From positions 124,001 through 188,000 of the forward strand of contig NZ_JACLZK010000002.1 of assembly GCF_014253065.1 (NCBI RefSeq): a stretch of 64,000 nt of DNA, given 5' to 3'. This stretch comes from Campylobacter massiliensis (GTDB lineage: Bacteria > Campylobacterota > Campylobacteria > Campylobacterales > Campylobacteraceae). This document shows, piece after piece, positions 19,581 through 28,096 of this stretch (within the stretch, counting starts at the first letter, position 1; each line of letters opens with the position of its first letter). A model generated the notes under the pieces. The model was not told the DNA's origin. It made no database searches and saw only the letters and a list, made by a program, of their open reading frames with translations. The position numbers were made by a program, and so were the translations under genes.

Positions 19581-20344
19581 ACGTCTTAGCCGAGCTTCCT
19601 GGCGGCCTTTTGCGTCTTAAAAAGCCGCCGCAAAAGCTATATTTCGAGGGAAATTTGACTCTGCTTGAGTGCCCGATGGTCTCGATCGTGGGTTCTAGAA
19701 AAGCTAGCGCCTACACCAGGCAGTGCGTAGAGGCGCTAGCTAGGACGCTGGCAAACAGCGGCGTTTGCGTAGTTAGCGGTGCGGCCATCGGCGTGGATAT
19801 CGCCGCGCACAAGGGCGCGTATCCGCATACGGTCGCCGTTTTTGGCAACGGACTAAATAAAATCTACCCGCAAAGCAACGCCAAAATCATCAAAGAAATC
19901 TACCAAAACGCGCTAGCTCTTAGCGAGTATGACCCGGGCGAGCCGCCGCTTGCATATAGATTTTTGGAACGAAACCGCATCGTGGTCGCGCTCTCGCAGG
20001 CTCTGGTCGTAGCGCAGGCAGATACCAGAAGCGGCTCGATGCAAAGCGCGCGCATGGCAAAGGAGCTTGGCGTGCCGATATTTACGCTGCCTCAGCGCCT
20101 AGGCGAGAGCGACGGGACGAACGAACTGGTCGCTAGTGGCGCGGCAAATTTGATAAACGATTTTGACGAATTTGCGCTTCGTTTCGGCGGCAAACCCGCG
20201 CCCGCGCAAGACGACGAGGTGATAAAATTTTGCAAAAATGGCGCTAGCCTTGATGCGGCCTTGGCAAAATTCGGCGATAAAATTTACGAATACGAACTGG
20301 AAGGCAAACTGCGAATATCGTGGCTTACGGTGTTTGCGGAGTAA
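19577..20344 (+). CDS. dprA: DNA processing protein DprA
   Basis: 255 residues. DprA loads RecA on incoming single-stranded DNA during natural transformation. The Rossmann-like core shows VSIVGSRKASAYTRQ near residue 35, VCVVSGAAIGVDIAAHKG near 68, VAVFGNGLNKIYPQSN near 90, RNRIVVALSQALVVAQA near 137 and GSMQSARMAKELG near 158. It lacks the N-terminal SAM-like domain of longer DprA proteins, which is normal for Campylobacter. The TTG start overlaps the upstream stop as TTGA. With the pseudopilins and ssb in the same window it points to natural competence. Confidence 0.95.
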   Translation: MNVLAELPGGLLRLKKPPQKLYFEGNLTLLECPMVSIVGSRKASAYTRQCVEALARTLANSGVCVVSGAAIGVDIAAHKGAYPHTVAVFGNGLNKIYPQSNAKIIKEIYQNALALSEYDPGEPPLAYRFLERNRIVVALSQALVVAQADTRSGSMQSARMAKELGVPIFTLPQRLGESDGTNELVASGAANLINDFDEFALRFGGKPAPAQDDEVIKFCKNGASLDAALAKFGDKIYEYELEGKLRISWLTVFAE

Positions 20345-20557
20345 AATTAGCGGCTTTTGAGTTTAAATTTACGTCGCGCGAGTTTTGATAAAACGGCGGT
20401 AAAATTTGAAGTAAATTTTGGCGGCTTAACGGCATCAAATGCGCCCGAGCGACGTTTGGCGATATAAATTTGACGGAGCGATACTGTCAAATTTGAGCTT
20501 GCCTGCCGTTAAATTTACTTTTACAAAAAGCTAAATTTGAGAATCTAAAGGACGAAA
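20345..20557. other. AAATTT-dense spacer
   Basis: 213 bases without a gene between dprA and ruvX. I count seven AAATTT words, several as AAATTTGA. No promoter or RNA gene is clear. Confidence 0.6.
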
Positions 20558-20932
20558 ATGAGCATAATGGCCATCGACGTGGGGCTAAAACGTATCGGCG
20601 TGGCGCTAGCCGTCGGGCAAACCGTGATGCCGCAAACGCCCGTACTGCGCAAAAATCGCAATCAAGCCGCGCGCGACGTTAGCGCCATTTTGCGCGAATA
20701 CGGAGCAAAAAAGCTGGTCGTGGGCGTGCCGCTTGGGGGATCTAGCGAGGACGAGATGCGGCGACGGATCGCGCACTTCGTGTCGCTGCTTGAATTTGAC
20801 GGCGAAGTGGTCTATCAGGACGAGGCGATGAGTAGCTTTGAGGCGAGCGAAATTTACGCCGAGGGCAGACGCGACGGACGACTGGACAGCATCGCTGCGA
20901 TGATTATTTTAAAGCGGTATTTGGGGCTTTGA
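20558..20932 (+). CDS. ruvX: Putative pre-16S rRNA nuclease / RuvX (YqgF)
   Basis: 124 residues. YqgF/RuvX proteins have an RNase H-like fold and act in 16S rRNA 5' maturation and possibly on Holliday junctions. The start MSIMAIDVGLKRIGVAL carries the first catalytic Asp. KLVVGVPLGGSSEDEM lies near residue 50 and VVYQDEAMSSFEA with the Asp/Glu near 88. RLDSIAAMIILKRYL closes the fold with the third acidic residue. Ribosome site AAAGGACGAAA before the ATG. It follows dprA as in C. jejuni, although an AAATTT-rich spacer separates the two. Confidence 0.93.
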   Translation: MSIMAIDVGLKRIGVALAVGQTVMPQTPVLRKNRNQAARDVSAILREYGAKKLVVGVPLGGSSEDEMRRRIAHFVSLLEFDGEVVYQDEAMSSFEASEIYAEGRRDGRLDSIAAMIILKRYLGL

Positions 20933-21180
20933 GGCAGTTTGACGTGCGGTAAAACGGCGGCAAATTTGAGTTTTGCGCTAGGGTTACGCCTGGGCCGTCT
21001 TGGCTGGTCGTTGCTAGCGCGGACGGCGAGTAAAATTTGAGCTTATTTTACGCCTCTGCTGTAAATTTAGCTGAGATTTTTGCTTAAAAATTTAAAAGCG
21101 GCTTGATCGGCGGATTTTCGAGTCAAATTTGACCGCACGGACTCGGTGTAAATGTTTCTTTGCCTTCCAGCTAGGCGCCG
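20933..21180. other. Spacer between convergent genes
   Basis: About 250 bases between ruvX and the convergent hydrolase gene. It holds scattered AAATTTGA words and no supported gene or RNA. Confidence 0.5.
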
Positions 21181-21783
21181 CTACCGGCTATAGTGCCGTA
21201 TCCAATCATCAAGAAACCGCATTTGCTCCGCCGTGCCAAATCGATGCTCGCCGTTTTTCATGACGGTAAGCGTTGCGCCGATTTGGTTTGCAAACTCGCA
21301 AATCGTTTCAAAAGATGTTAGATCGTCGTTTTCGCCGTATAAAATATGCGTCGGCGCCGTCCAAAAGATAGGATGTTCTCTAACGTAGCAAAGATATCTC
21401 CACGAAAGTTTTTCTCCAAATTTTGTGCTCAGTTCGCCCTTGTCTCGCAGCTCCTCTTCGCTCGCGTTTGCCCGCGACAGCATGTTTAGGATCAAATTTT
21501 CCATATTTACGATAGGGGAGATAAAATACGCCTTTTTTATACGCATGTCCCGCAAGGCGTGCATGGCAAAAAACGCTCCGATACTGCTTGCTACGATCGT
21601 CACGAATTTGCGGCTTTTAAGGATAGACTCAAAATACGGCGCAAATTCCTCTTTCGCCTCCCACGGCGTGTGCGCTTCGTAATCAAATCCTAGCACGTCG
21701 CTATCTGCAAAAAGCGGTTGAAAATGGGCCGCTTCTTGCGCGCTTCCGCCTTTACCGTGTATATACACGACTATATCTTTCAT
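21181..21783 (-). CDS. Alpha/beta-hydrolase (YqiA/RBBP9-like)
   Basis: 200 residues. The start MKDIVVYIHGKGGSAQEA has the HGxGG oxyanion loop of small alpha/beta hydrolases. The nucleophile elbow is ASSIGAFFA (Ser near residue 67). YGENDDLTSFE (Asp near 151) and GEHRFG (His near 180) complete a likely triad. Substrate unknown; YqiA-type proteins are esterases. It stands alone on the minus strand, 84 bases after the VOC gene, with AAAAAGGTAAAATC before the ATG. Confidence 0.8.
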   Translation of the reverse strand: MKDIVVYIHGKGGSAQEAAHFQPLFADSDVLGFDYEAHTPWEAKEEFAPYFESILKSRKFVTIVASSIGAFFAMHALRDMRIKKAYFISPIVNMENLILNMLSRANASEEELRDKGELSTKFGEKLSWRYLCYVREHPIFWTAPTHILYGENDDLTSFETICEFANQIGATLTVMKNGEHRFGTAEQMRFLDDWIRHYSR

Positions 21784-21867
21784 GATTTTACCTTTTTGCG
21801 GCTGCTAAAATTTATCTTTGCGGTAAGTGGACGGACAAAATAAAGCGCACTTTGACGCCGCAACTAG

Positions 21868-22296
21868 TTAAAATTTGAGCAGTCCGTCCTCGTCAAATTT
21901 AAAACCGGGCCCCCAAGCAACCTCCCAGTAGTATTCGTCCGGATCGGCAAAATACGCGTGGTATCCGCCCCAAAACGTATCTTGGGGCTCCTTGACGATG
22001 GTGCCGCCCGCCTTTTTTACTAGCTCTATGACGCTAGCTACGTCCTCTTTGTTTTTTACGTTGTAGGCTAGCGTGATGCCGCCAAATCCGCTGCCCCTGG
22101 GCGGATCGTTTTCGTCGATATCTCGCGCCAGCGCGTCTAGCGGATAGAGCTCAAATTTGGTCCCCGACGTGTTGAAAAAACATACCGGCGGGTCGTCGTC
22201 TTTACAATCCGTCTTAAATCCTAGGCCGTCTCTGTAAAATTTCAGCGCCCTTTGCATGCTTCGCACGCCTAGGCAGATGCAGGTTATTTTATTCAT
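21868..22296 (-). CDS. VOC-family (glyoxalase-like) protein
   Basis: 142 residues in a single vicinal-oxygen-chelate domain. It starts ITCICLGVRSMQRALKFYRD (residues 3-22) and has GFKTD, a GGITLAYNV strand near 72 and the end block GYHAYFADPDEYYWEVAWGP (113-132), in which His and Glu are the usual metal ligands. The family includes lyases, dioxygenases and antibiotic-binding proteins; the substrate cannot be told. GGAGGCAAAA precedes the ATG. Confidence 0.85.
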   Translation of the reverse strand: MNKITCICLGVRSMQRALKFYRDGLGFKTDCKDDDPPVCFFNTSGTKFELYPLDALARDIDENDPPRGSGFGGITLAYNVKNKEDVASVIELVKKAGGTIVKEPQDTFWGGYHAYFADPDEYYWEVAWGPGFKFDEDGLLKF

Positions 22297-22419
22297 TTTT
22301 GCCTCCGATATTTTGGTTTATTATATCATTTTGGCGGTAGCGGTTTTAGATCAAATTTGACGTTATAAAATGAAATGAAAGGACTTGCAGGCTCAAAAAA
22401 CGGGTAAAATTTCAAAAAG

Positions 22420-23442
22420 CTAAATTTTATCCCCGTTTTGCGTCTCAAATTCGTAAGTTTCGTTTAAGATACGCACGAGAGTGTCGGAGAGATAGGGCTG
22501 AACTAGCGTCCAGACGCGGATTTTCGGGTTTAAATTTATCGCCGCGTTCGTGGTTTTTAGCACGACTAGCGCGATCTTTTTTTCTATCAAAAGCGTAGAT
22601 AGAGCGCCGTCTATCTCGCACAGCAGGCTCTCCTCGATAAAGACGACGTTTGGGCGAAATATCATATCCTCTATGTGGCGTTTTACGATGCTCCACTCGT
22701 TGCTTGGCTTCACGTCGATACCGATAAATTCGAGATCTTTTTTGATGATATTAAAGGAGTGCGGATTGGGCTCGGCAACGAGGGCGCTAAAATTTTTGGA
22801 ATTTTTTATCTTAAAGCTTTGCATGAGATCAAGCTTGTCGTCGCACAGACGTAGCGAAATCTCGGTGCTAGCGCGCACTCCGTGATCAAACTCGAATCTA
22901 ATACTCGAGCCGTTTTGCTCGGCTAGCGCCATTGCCGTTTCGTAAAATTTGCGGCTTTGAGCGTTCATGTTTACGCGAGGCGCGCTTTTGCTTGTAAAAA
23001 AGTCGTGGTCGCAGTGGACGCTAAGGGTAAATTTGATGTTATTTTTATAGTAGTTCGAGAGTAAAAATTTGATCGTAACGGTCGAGTTTGAGACGTTTAA
23101 AAGGAAAATTTGAGCCATCGCGTCGATGAGCTTTGCAAGGGCGGCTATATCTGCGTAAAACAGCCTAGGATAGGCGATGTCGTAGTCTGGCAGTACGTAG
23201 TTCGTGTTTTTTTGCGCGTCCTCATTTAGCGATGAGGCTAAAAACAGCAAACCGCCCGCTATATCGACTTTTGGTAGCGCGTTTGCCTCGACAGATTCTT
23301 GCGTCTCGCTCATCTTGCCTTTTTGAATCGTCTCTTTTTTTATCACGCCGTTTGACCTTCTAAATTTATCCATAAAATAGCAACCGCCTAAAACCGCTAT
23401 ATAAAACGCGGCGAAAATCAGGAAAATATACGCGAAACTCAC
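22420..23442 (-). CDS. Membrane-anchored protein with degenerate kinase/receiver-like domains
   Basis: 340 residues from a GTG start that lies two bases after the queA stop. One membrane helix is at the N-terminus (about 3-22, with a Gly-Gly-Cys at 19-21 that is not clearly a lipobox). Residues of about 50-200 resemble a histidine-kinase dimerisation and ATPase-like fold in pattern but lack the N, G1 and G2 boxes. The C-terminal part (about 215-330: FSALVAEPNPHSFNIIKKDL, PNVVFIEESLL, KIALVVLKTT) resembles a receiver fold without the phosphorylated Asp. I do not recognise a named family; the two-domain reading is an inference from patterning. It is last in the hemW-tatB-tatC-queA run. Confidence 0.55.
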   Translation of the reverse strand: MSFAYIFLIFAAFYIAVLGGCYFMDKFRRSNGVIKKETIQKGKMSETQESVEANALPKVDIAGGLLFLASSLNEDAQKNTNYVLPDYDIAYPRLFYADIAALAKLIDAMAQIFLLNVSNSTVTIKFLLSNYYKNNIKFTLSVHCDHDFFTSKSAPRVNMNAQSRKFYETAMALAEQNGSSIRFEFDHGVRASTEISLRLCDDKLDLMQSFKIKNSKNFSALVAEPNPHSFNIIKKDLEFIGIDVKPSNEWSIVKRHIEDMIFRPNVVFIEESLLCEIDGALSTLLIEKKIALVVLKTTNAAINLNPKIRVWTLVQPYLSDTLVRILNETYEFETQNGDKI

Positions 23443-23444
23443 GG

Positions 23445-24473
23445 CTATATAACCAGCATCGCGTCGCCGTAGGAGTAAAATTTGTACTTTTGCTCCACGG
23501 CGGTTTTGTAAATCCGCATAGTCTGATCAAGCCCGACAAAGCTCGTAACGAGCATGATTAGCGTCGATTTTGGCAGGTGAAAATTCGTAAGCAGGTAGTT
23601 TTGGCGGATCGGTTTATTATTTAAATTTAAAAACAGTCTGCACTCGCCGCTAGACTTGCCGTTTCTTGCAAACTCCTCCACGCAGCGCGTCACCGTCGTG
23701 CCCACGCCCAGGATCGGTTTATCTGAGTTGATTAAATTTTGCGTATCTTGCGGGATATCGTAAAACTCCGCGTGCATCTTGTGCTGCGTGATATCCTCGC
23801 TCTCCACGCCCTTAAACGTTCCCGCGCCAACGTGCAGCGTGAGGTAGGCTATCTCGCGGTCTTTTGCTAGACGCGCGATCATCTCGTCGCTAAAATGCAG
23901 GCTTGCCGTCGGAGCCGCCACCGCGCCCTCGTTTTTGGCAAACACGCTTTGGTACCAGCTCTCATCATCCTCGGTGTCGCTTCGTTTGATGTAAGGCGGC
24001 AGAGGTACGTGACCGATGTGAGATAGGATTTTATAAAGCGCGGCCGTGTCCAAAGGCTCGCCGTTTTGGCTAAATTTGACCGTGCGCGAGCCGTCCTCAA
24101 AGAGCTCGCAAACCTCGGCGGTCAAATTTCGGTCGAAATTTAAAACGCTGCCCGCGCGGACCTTGCCTTTTATATAGACGCTAAATTTACCGTCCGCAAG
24201 CGGAGAGTTTAGCAAAAGCTCCGTCTCGCCGCCGCTATCTTTTTTGCCGAAAATTCTAGCCTTTACGACTTTAGTATCGTTAAAAATAATATCGCAAGTC
24301 GGTAAAATTTCAGGCAAGTCGCCGAATTTTAGATGAGAGATTTTTTCGCTAGCTCGCTCGTAGACTAGTAGCCTAGCGTCCTCTTTAGGAAATGTTGGGA
24401 AATTGGCGATTAGCTCCGGCGGTAGCTCGTAGTCGTAGGCGTCAAGCGAGTTTGGATTTAAAATTTGACTCAT
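23445..24473 (-). CDS. queA: S-adenosylmethionine:tRNA ribosyltransferase-isomerase
   Basis: 342 residues, standard length. QueA makes epoxyqueuosine in the wobble base of tRNA. Visible blocks are YDYELPPELIANFP at the start, DIIFNDTKVVKARIFGKK near 60, GHVPLPPYIKRSD near 153, YQSVFAKNEGAVAAPTASLHF around 173-195 and LHVGAGTFKGV near 212. In C. jejuni it also follows tatC. It starts 25 bases after the tatC stop. Confidence 0.97.
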   Translation of the reverse strand: MSQILNPNSLDAYDYELPPELIANFPTFPKEDARLLVYERASEKISHLKFGDLPEILPTCDIIFNDTKVVKARIFGKKDSGGETELLLNSPLADGKFSVYIKGKVRAGSVLNFDRNLTAEVCELFEDGSRTVKFSQNGEPLDTAALYKILSHIGHVPLPPYIKRSDTEDDESWYQSVFAKNEGAVAAPTASLHFSDEMIARLAKDREIAYLTLHVGAGTFKGVESEDITQHKMHAEFYDIPQDTQNLINSDKPILGVGTTVTRCVEEFARNGKSSGECRLFLNLNNKPIRQNYLLTNFHLPKSTLIMLVTSFVGLDQTMRIYKTAVEQKYKFYSYGDAMLVI

Positions 24474-24498
24474 TTGGCTAGCCTACTTGCTTTCATGA

Positions 24499-25254
24499 CT
24501 ATTCGTCCTCTTTTTCTTCGTCGGTTTCCTGGTCGGGCTCTTCGTTTTTAGCCGGATTTACGCGGGCGGCTATAAAGATAGAAAGCCCGTAAAGACCGAT
24601 GAGAGGCACCGCCATCAAAAACTGGCTGAGGATATCCGGAGGCGTCATAACCGCGGCAAATATAAAAATCACGACGATAGCGTAGCGGAAGGAGTTTTTG
24701 AGCATCTTATCATCGACTAGGCCGAGTTTAGCGAGGAAAAATGTGATAACGGGAAGCTCAAACGCGATACCGAACGCAATGACCAGTTTCGTAAAAAAGC
24801 CGACGTAGCCGCCGATATTTAGCATCGCGGAAAATAGCTGTTGGCCGAAATTTATAAGAAATGCAAAACCGATAGGAACGACGACGTAGTAGCAAAACGC
24901 CGCGCCAACTAAAAACATAAAAGTGGCCGAAATAACAAACGGGATTACGTACTTTTTCTCGTTTTCGTAGAGTCCAGGCGCTACAAAGAGCCAAAACTGC
25001 CAAAAAATAATCGGCAACGAGAGTAAAAATCCTGTAAAAAACGCCACCTTCATCGCTACGAAAAAGGGCTCTTGCACCTCGAGAAAGACCATTTTTTGGT
25101 TATCTGGCAGGGTGTTTTGCAGCGGCGCGATGATAAAGTCTAAAATTTGATTCCAAAAGCTAAAGCACACTACAAACATCACGATCACAGTCATGACGCT
25201 AATGAAAAGCCTTTTTCTAAGTTCTACTAAATGCGGTTTTAGCTCTTCAAACAT
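24499..25254 (-). CDS. tatC: Sec-independent protein translocase TatC
   Basis: 251 residues with six membrane helices. The cytosolic start FEELKPHLVELRKRLF is the TatC signature (HLxELRxRL) that binds the twin-arginine signal. FLEVQEPFFVAMKVAFFTG is the conserved periplasmic loop and following helix. The Glu/Asp-rich C-terminus (EEPDQETDEEKEDE) is an acidic tail. Its ATG overlaps the tatB stop as TAATG. At least one Tat substrate, the transglutaminase at 41537, is in this window. Confidence 0.97.
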   Translation of the reverse strand: MFEELKPHLVELRKRLFISVMTVIVMFVVCFSFWNQILDFIIAPLQNTLPDNQKMVFLEVQEPFFVAMKVAFFTGFLLSLPIIFWQFWLFVAPGLYENEKKYVIPFVISATFMFLVGAAFCYYVVVPIGFAFLINFGQQLFSAMLNIGGYVGFFTKLVIAFGIAFELPVITFFLAKLGLVDDKMLKNSFRYAIVVIFIFAAVMTPPDILSQFLMAVPLIGLYGLSIFIAARVNPAKNEEPDQETDEEKEDE

Positions 25255-25658
25255 TACGCCTCTTTTTTCTCGTTATCGCCTAAAACGGCGTTTTTGACCG
25301 CTTCGCCCGGGTTTTTGACCGCTTCGACGCTCTTTTTTACGTCGTTTAGGCCGTCCGTGATGCCGCTAGTGACGTCGCTTACGCCTTTTTTGAGCTCGTC
25401 AAGCTCCTCAAAGGTGAGCTTTTTTCGCACCGTTTCGGTGGTTTTTGCGATGCTTTCTTTGTATTTTTTCGCGTCCTCTTTGAGTTCTTGGATTTTTATC
25501 TCTTGATCGAAGCTGCTTTTTGCGTCATTGACCGTTTTTTTGACGGTTTTAAAAAATTTCGCTATCTCTACCATCGCGCTAGGAAGCTTATCGGGCCCCA
25601 AAAATAGCACCGCGATGACGGCTATGACGATGATCTCGGGTAAGCTCATGCCAAACAT
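25254..25658 (-). CDS. tatB: Sec-independent protein translocase TatB
   Basis: 134 residues. A short N-terminal helix MSLPEIIVIAVIAVLFLGPD with the Gly-Pro hinge is followed by an amphipathic helix and a charged coiled-coil-like tail. With TatC it forms the receptor for folded twin-arginine substrates. AGGATAAAAAA precedes the ATG at 25658. TatA is not in the window and is presumably elsewhere. Confidence 0.94.
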   Translation of the reverse strand: MFGMSLPEIIVIAVIAVLFLGPDKLPSAMVEIAKFFKTVKKTVNDAKSSFDQEIKIQELKEDAKKYKESIAKTTETVRKKLTFEELDELKKGVSDVTSGITDGLNDVKKSVEAVKNPGEAVKNAVLGDNEKKEA

Positions 25659-25723
25659 TTTTTTATCCTAAATTTTATTTTAAAGCGCTCATTTTATCGT
25701 TTTTTATCTCAAATTTGCATAAA

Positions 25724-26776
25724 TCAGCCCGCGATAAATAAAGAAATTTCATCCGCGGTGATGAAATTTTCGGCGTAATACCGCCCGTTTTTAAATTTTA
25801 ATTTCCCGCTCTTTTTTAGCAGTAGCGCTCTTTGCTCTTGCTCCGTGTTTAGGCTATTTTGCCAGATACCGACGATGCTTCTGGCGCCTAAAAATATCCG
25901 CTCTAAATTTAGCTCGCCTGCGCTTAAATTTTCTATTTTTTTAGCGTGCGGATTTTTTACGTAGGAGTTTAAATTTGAGGGGTTATAAAAACGATGATCT
26001 CGCCAAAATCCGACTGCGTAAGCGCCTATGGCAAGGTAGTTTTTGCCCTGCCAGTAGCCTAGATTATGCTTGCAAATTTGACCGAAATTTGAGATTTCGT
26101 ATTGTTTTAGCCCAGTTTCTTCGATGCGATCTATCATAAATTTCGCCAGCCTCGGGCTATCTTTTGCGTAGCTTATTTTGCCGGCAAAGGGGGTATTTTC
26201 CTCAAGCGTTAGCGAGTATGCCGAGACGTGCGAAACGCCTAGATTTCGGACATTTTGCGCCTCTTGCTCGAGGCGTTTTTTGGAGTCTAGCTTTGTTCCG
26301 TAGATGAGATCTACGTTGATATTTTCTATTCCCGCGGTCTTGGCGCTTATGATGGCTTCGTAGATCTGCCTCGCGTCGTGGATGCGCCCGAGAAATTTAA
26401 GCTTATCTTCAAAAAAGCTTTGAGCGCCGAAGCTTACGCGATTTACGCCGTATGATTTCATCTGAAAGAGCCACTTTTGGCTCGCCGAGTTCGGATTTGC
26501 CTCCGTCGTGATCTCGGCGTCCTTTGCTAGATATGGCGCGATAGCCTCAAATAGCCGCTCGTAGTAGCCCGCGTCTACGGCGCTAGGCGTCCCTCCGCCG
26601 ATGAAAACGGTTTCGATCTCGCCGTTTTTTACGTCAAATTTTAAAATCTGCTCCCTAAAATCCGCAATCATCGCATCAAAATACGCGCTCGTTAAATTTC
26701 GTTTGCCCACCACCGAACCAAAGGCACAGTAGGGGCATTTGCTCTCGCAAAAGGGGATGTGGACGTAAAGAAGCAT
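25724..26776 (-). CDS. hemW: HemW-like radical SAM protein
   Basis: 350 residues. The iron-sulfur motif C-x3-C-x2-C is at residues 10, 14 and 17 (PFCESKCPYCAFG). It is followed by ETVFIGGGTPSAV near 58, ITTEANPNSAS near 90, VNRVSFGAQSF near 113 and NINVDLIYG near 155. HemW is a heme-binding chaperone related to the coproporphyrinogen oxidase HemN. It lacks the extra N-terminal residues of true HemN. It begins the hemW-tatB-tatC-queA minus-strand run. Confidence 0.92.
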   Translation of the reverse strand: MLLYVHIPFCESKCPYCAFGSVVGKRNLTSAYFDAMIADFREQILKFDVKNGEIETVFIGGGTPSAVDAGYYERLFEAIAPYLAKDAEITTEANPNSASQKWLFQMKSYGVNRVSFGAQSFFEDKLKFLGRIHDARQIYEAIISAKTAGIENINVDLIYGTKLDSKKRLEQEAQNVRNLGVSHVSAYSLTLEENTPFAGKISYAKDSPRLAKFMIDRIEETGLKQYEISNFGQICKHNLGYWQGKNYLAIGAYAVGFWRDHRFYNPSNLNSYVKNPHAKKIENLSAGELNLERIFLGARSIVGIWQNSLNTEQEQRALLLKKSGKLKFKNGRYYAENFITADEISLFIAG

Positions 26777-27032
26777 TTTGACCTTTGTTTTTGCCGTATT
26801 TTAGCAGAATTTACGGCTTTATCGCGCGGCGTTTTAAATTTGGTTTTTTGTACCGTTTGCTGTAAATTTAGGCCGGGTTTAGGCGTAAAACCGACTCCGG
26901 TAAGCTATTTGACGCTTTTAAATTTTAAAATTTACCGCCGTTTTTACTGCCCGTTAAATTTAAAAAGTCGCGCCGATACGTTTAAATTTGATTTTAATTT
27001 AACGCCCCCAAAGCTCCGCAAGAGCGTTAAAT
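26777..27032. other. AAATTT-dense spacer
   Basis: About 255 bases between hemW and the AraC-type gene. Multiple TTTAAATTT words occur; an open frame extending across it is repeat-driven and not supported as a gene. Confidence 0.55.
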
Positions 27033-27983
27033 TTACGTATAAAATTTCTTTTGTTTTAAAATTTGCGTCGGCAAAACGCCGAATTTTTCTCTAAAAATCT
27101 TTGCAAAGTGCGGAGCGCTGGCGTATCCGACGATTTTTGCGGCTTCGCTTACGCAGACGTCTCCGCGCTCTAAAAGTTTTTTCGCCGCGTTTAGCCGCTC
27201 GGTCGCTAGCAGCCCGTAGATCGTATCGCCAAAGTAGCTTTTAAAGCCCGTTTTTAGTTTAAATTCATTCGTCGCGCACGCTCTTGCTAGCTCCTTTATG
27301 CTGGGCGGATTTTGGACGTCGCTTAGTAGAATTTGCCTTGCTTTGTTTAAAATTTTTACGTATTCGTCGCCAAAATCGCGCTTTTTTTCATCGGCTTCGG
27401 GCGTTTTAGGCGCGCCTAGGCTTTTGTAGATTAGCTCTAAAATTTTAGCTTCCATAAAGATTTCGCGCATCTTGCCCTCAAACTCGCTCGCGGTTAAAAG
27501 CTCTCGCAAAATCAGGTTTTGGGCTAAATTTATCTTAGCTGTTTGGATGCAGATTTCGTTTTCTTCGCCTAGATTTTTAAAAGCCGCTAGCTCGCTGGCC
27601 AGCTCGTTTTTTAGCACGATGCATCGCCCGGCGTAGCTATTACTTTGATACTCGCAAATGCCCTCAAATCCGCTATCTACGCGCCCCGTCCAAAACTCTC
27701 CGGCCTTTAGACAAAAAGTTTTTTTACCTGCCTTAAGCCCGGCGTCCCCTCTTGCGTCGTTAAAGAGCAAAAAGCAGTAGCCAGCGCTCCTTTCAAGCCG
27801 TCTTTTTACGCTTTTGTTGCAGATTATTTCGCTCCTGCAGTAGCTTGCGCCGCTTGTGCCTTTAAAAAACTCGACCTTGCATTTTCTATCTTGCTCTTGC
27901 CACGCGCTTTGCCCGTAGCGCACCAAATTTTGCGCTATTTCTTGCTCGTTTGCGCGTAAAATATCTTTAAATTCGACCTTCAT
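27033..27983 (-). CDS. AraC-family transcriptional regulator
   Basis: 316 residues. Two helix-turn-helix units lie at about 220-310: PPSIKELARACATNEFKLKT and VSEAAKIVGYASAPHFAKIF, closed by FGVLPTQIL. The N-terminal part (about 1-200) is a poorly conserved sensor domain with several cysteines. It is divergent from a TonB-dependent receptor gene across 113 bases that include a Fur-box-like site. This layout matches siderophore-sensing AraC regulators such as PchR, so it probably activates the receptor when the ligand is present; that is inference. AAGGAT precedes its ATG. Confidence 0.85.
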   Translation of the reverse strand: MKVEFKDILRANEQEIAQNLVRYGQSAWQEQDRKCKVEFFKGTSGASYCRSEIICNKSVKRRLERSAGYCFLLFNDARGDAGLKAGKKTFCLKAGEFWTGRVDSGFEGICEYQSNSYAGRCIVLKNELASELAAFKNLGEENEICIQTAKINLAQNLILRELLTASEFEGKMREIFMEAKILELIYKSLGAPKTPEADEKKRDFGDEYVKILNKARQILLSDVQNPPSIKELARACATNEFKLKTGFKSYFGDTIYGLLATERLNAAKKLLERGDVCVSEAAKIVGYASAPHFAKIFREKFGVLPTQILKQKKFYT

Positions 27984-28036
27984 TTATTTTTATCCTTTTA
28001 GCGTTGATAAAAATCCCTCTACCGTTTGCCTAAGTA

Positions 28037-28054
28037 TTGATAATAATTATCTGA
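28037..28054. promoter_or_regulatory. Fur-box-like palindrome and receptor promoter
   Basis: TTGATAATAATTATCTGA contains the palindrome GATAAT-A-ATTATC (28039-28051), a close match to half-sites of the Fur operator. A -10-like TATAGT at about 28055 follows, so a bound repressor would block the receptor promoter and could also affect the divergent regulator gene. Confidence 0.6.
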
Positions 28055-28096
28055 TTATAGTAAAATAGGGTTTAAATTTAAATAAGGAGTTTAAAG

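Noticed and set aside
20345-20557. tRNA or small RNA gene in the dprA-ruvX spacer
   Set aside because: No cloverleaf or T-loop signature; the repeated words are AAATTT, not structured.
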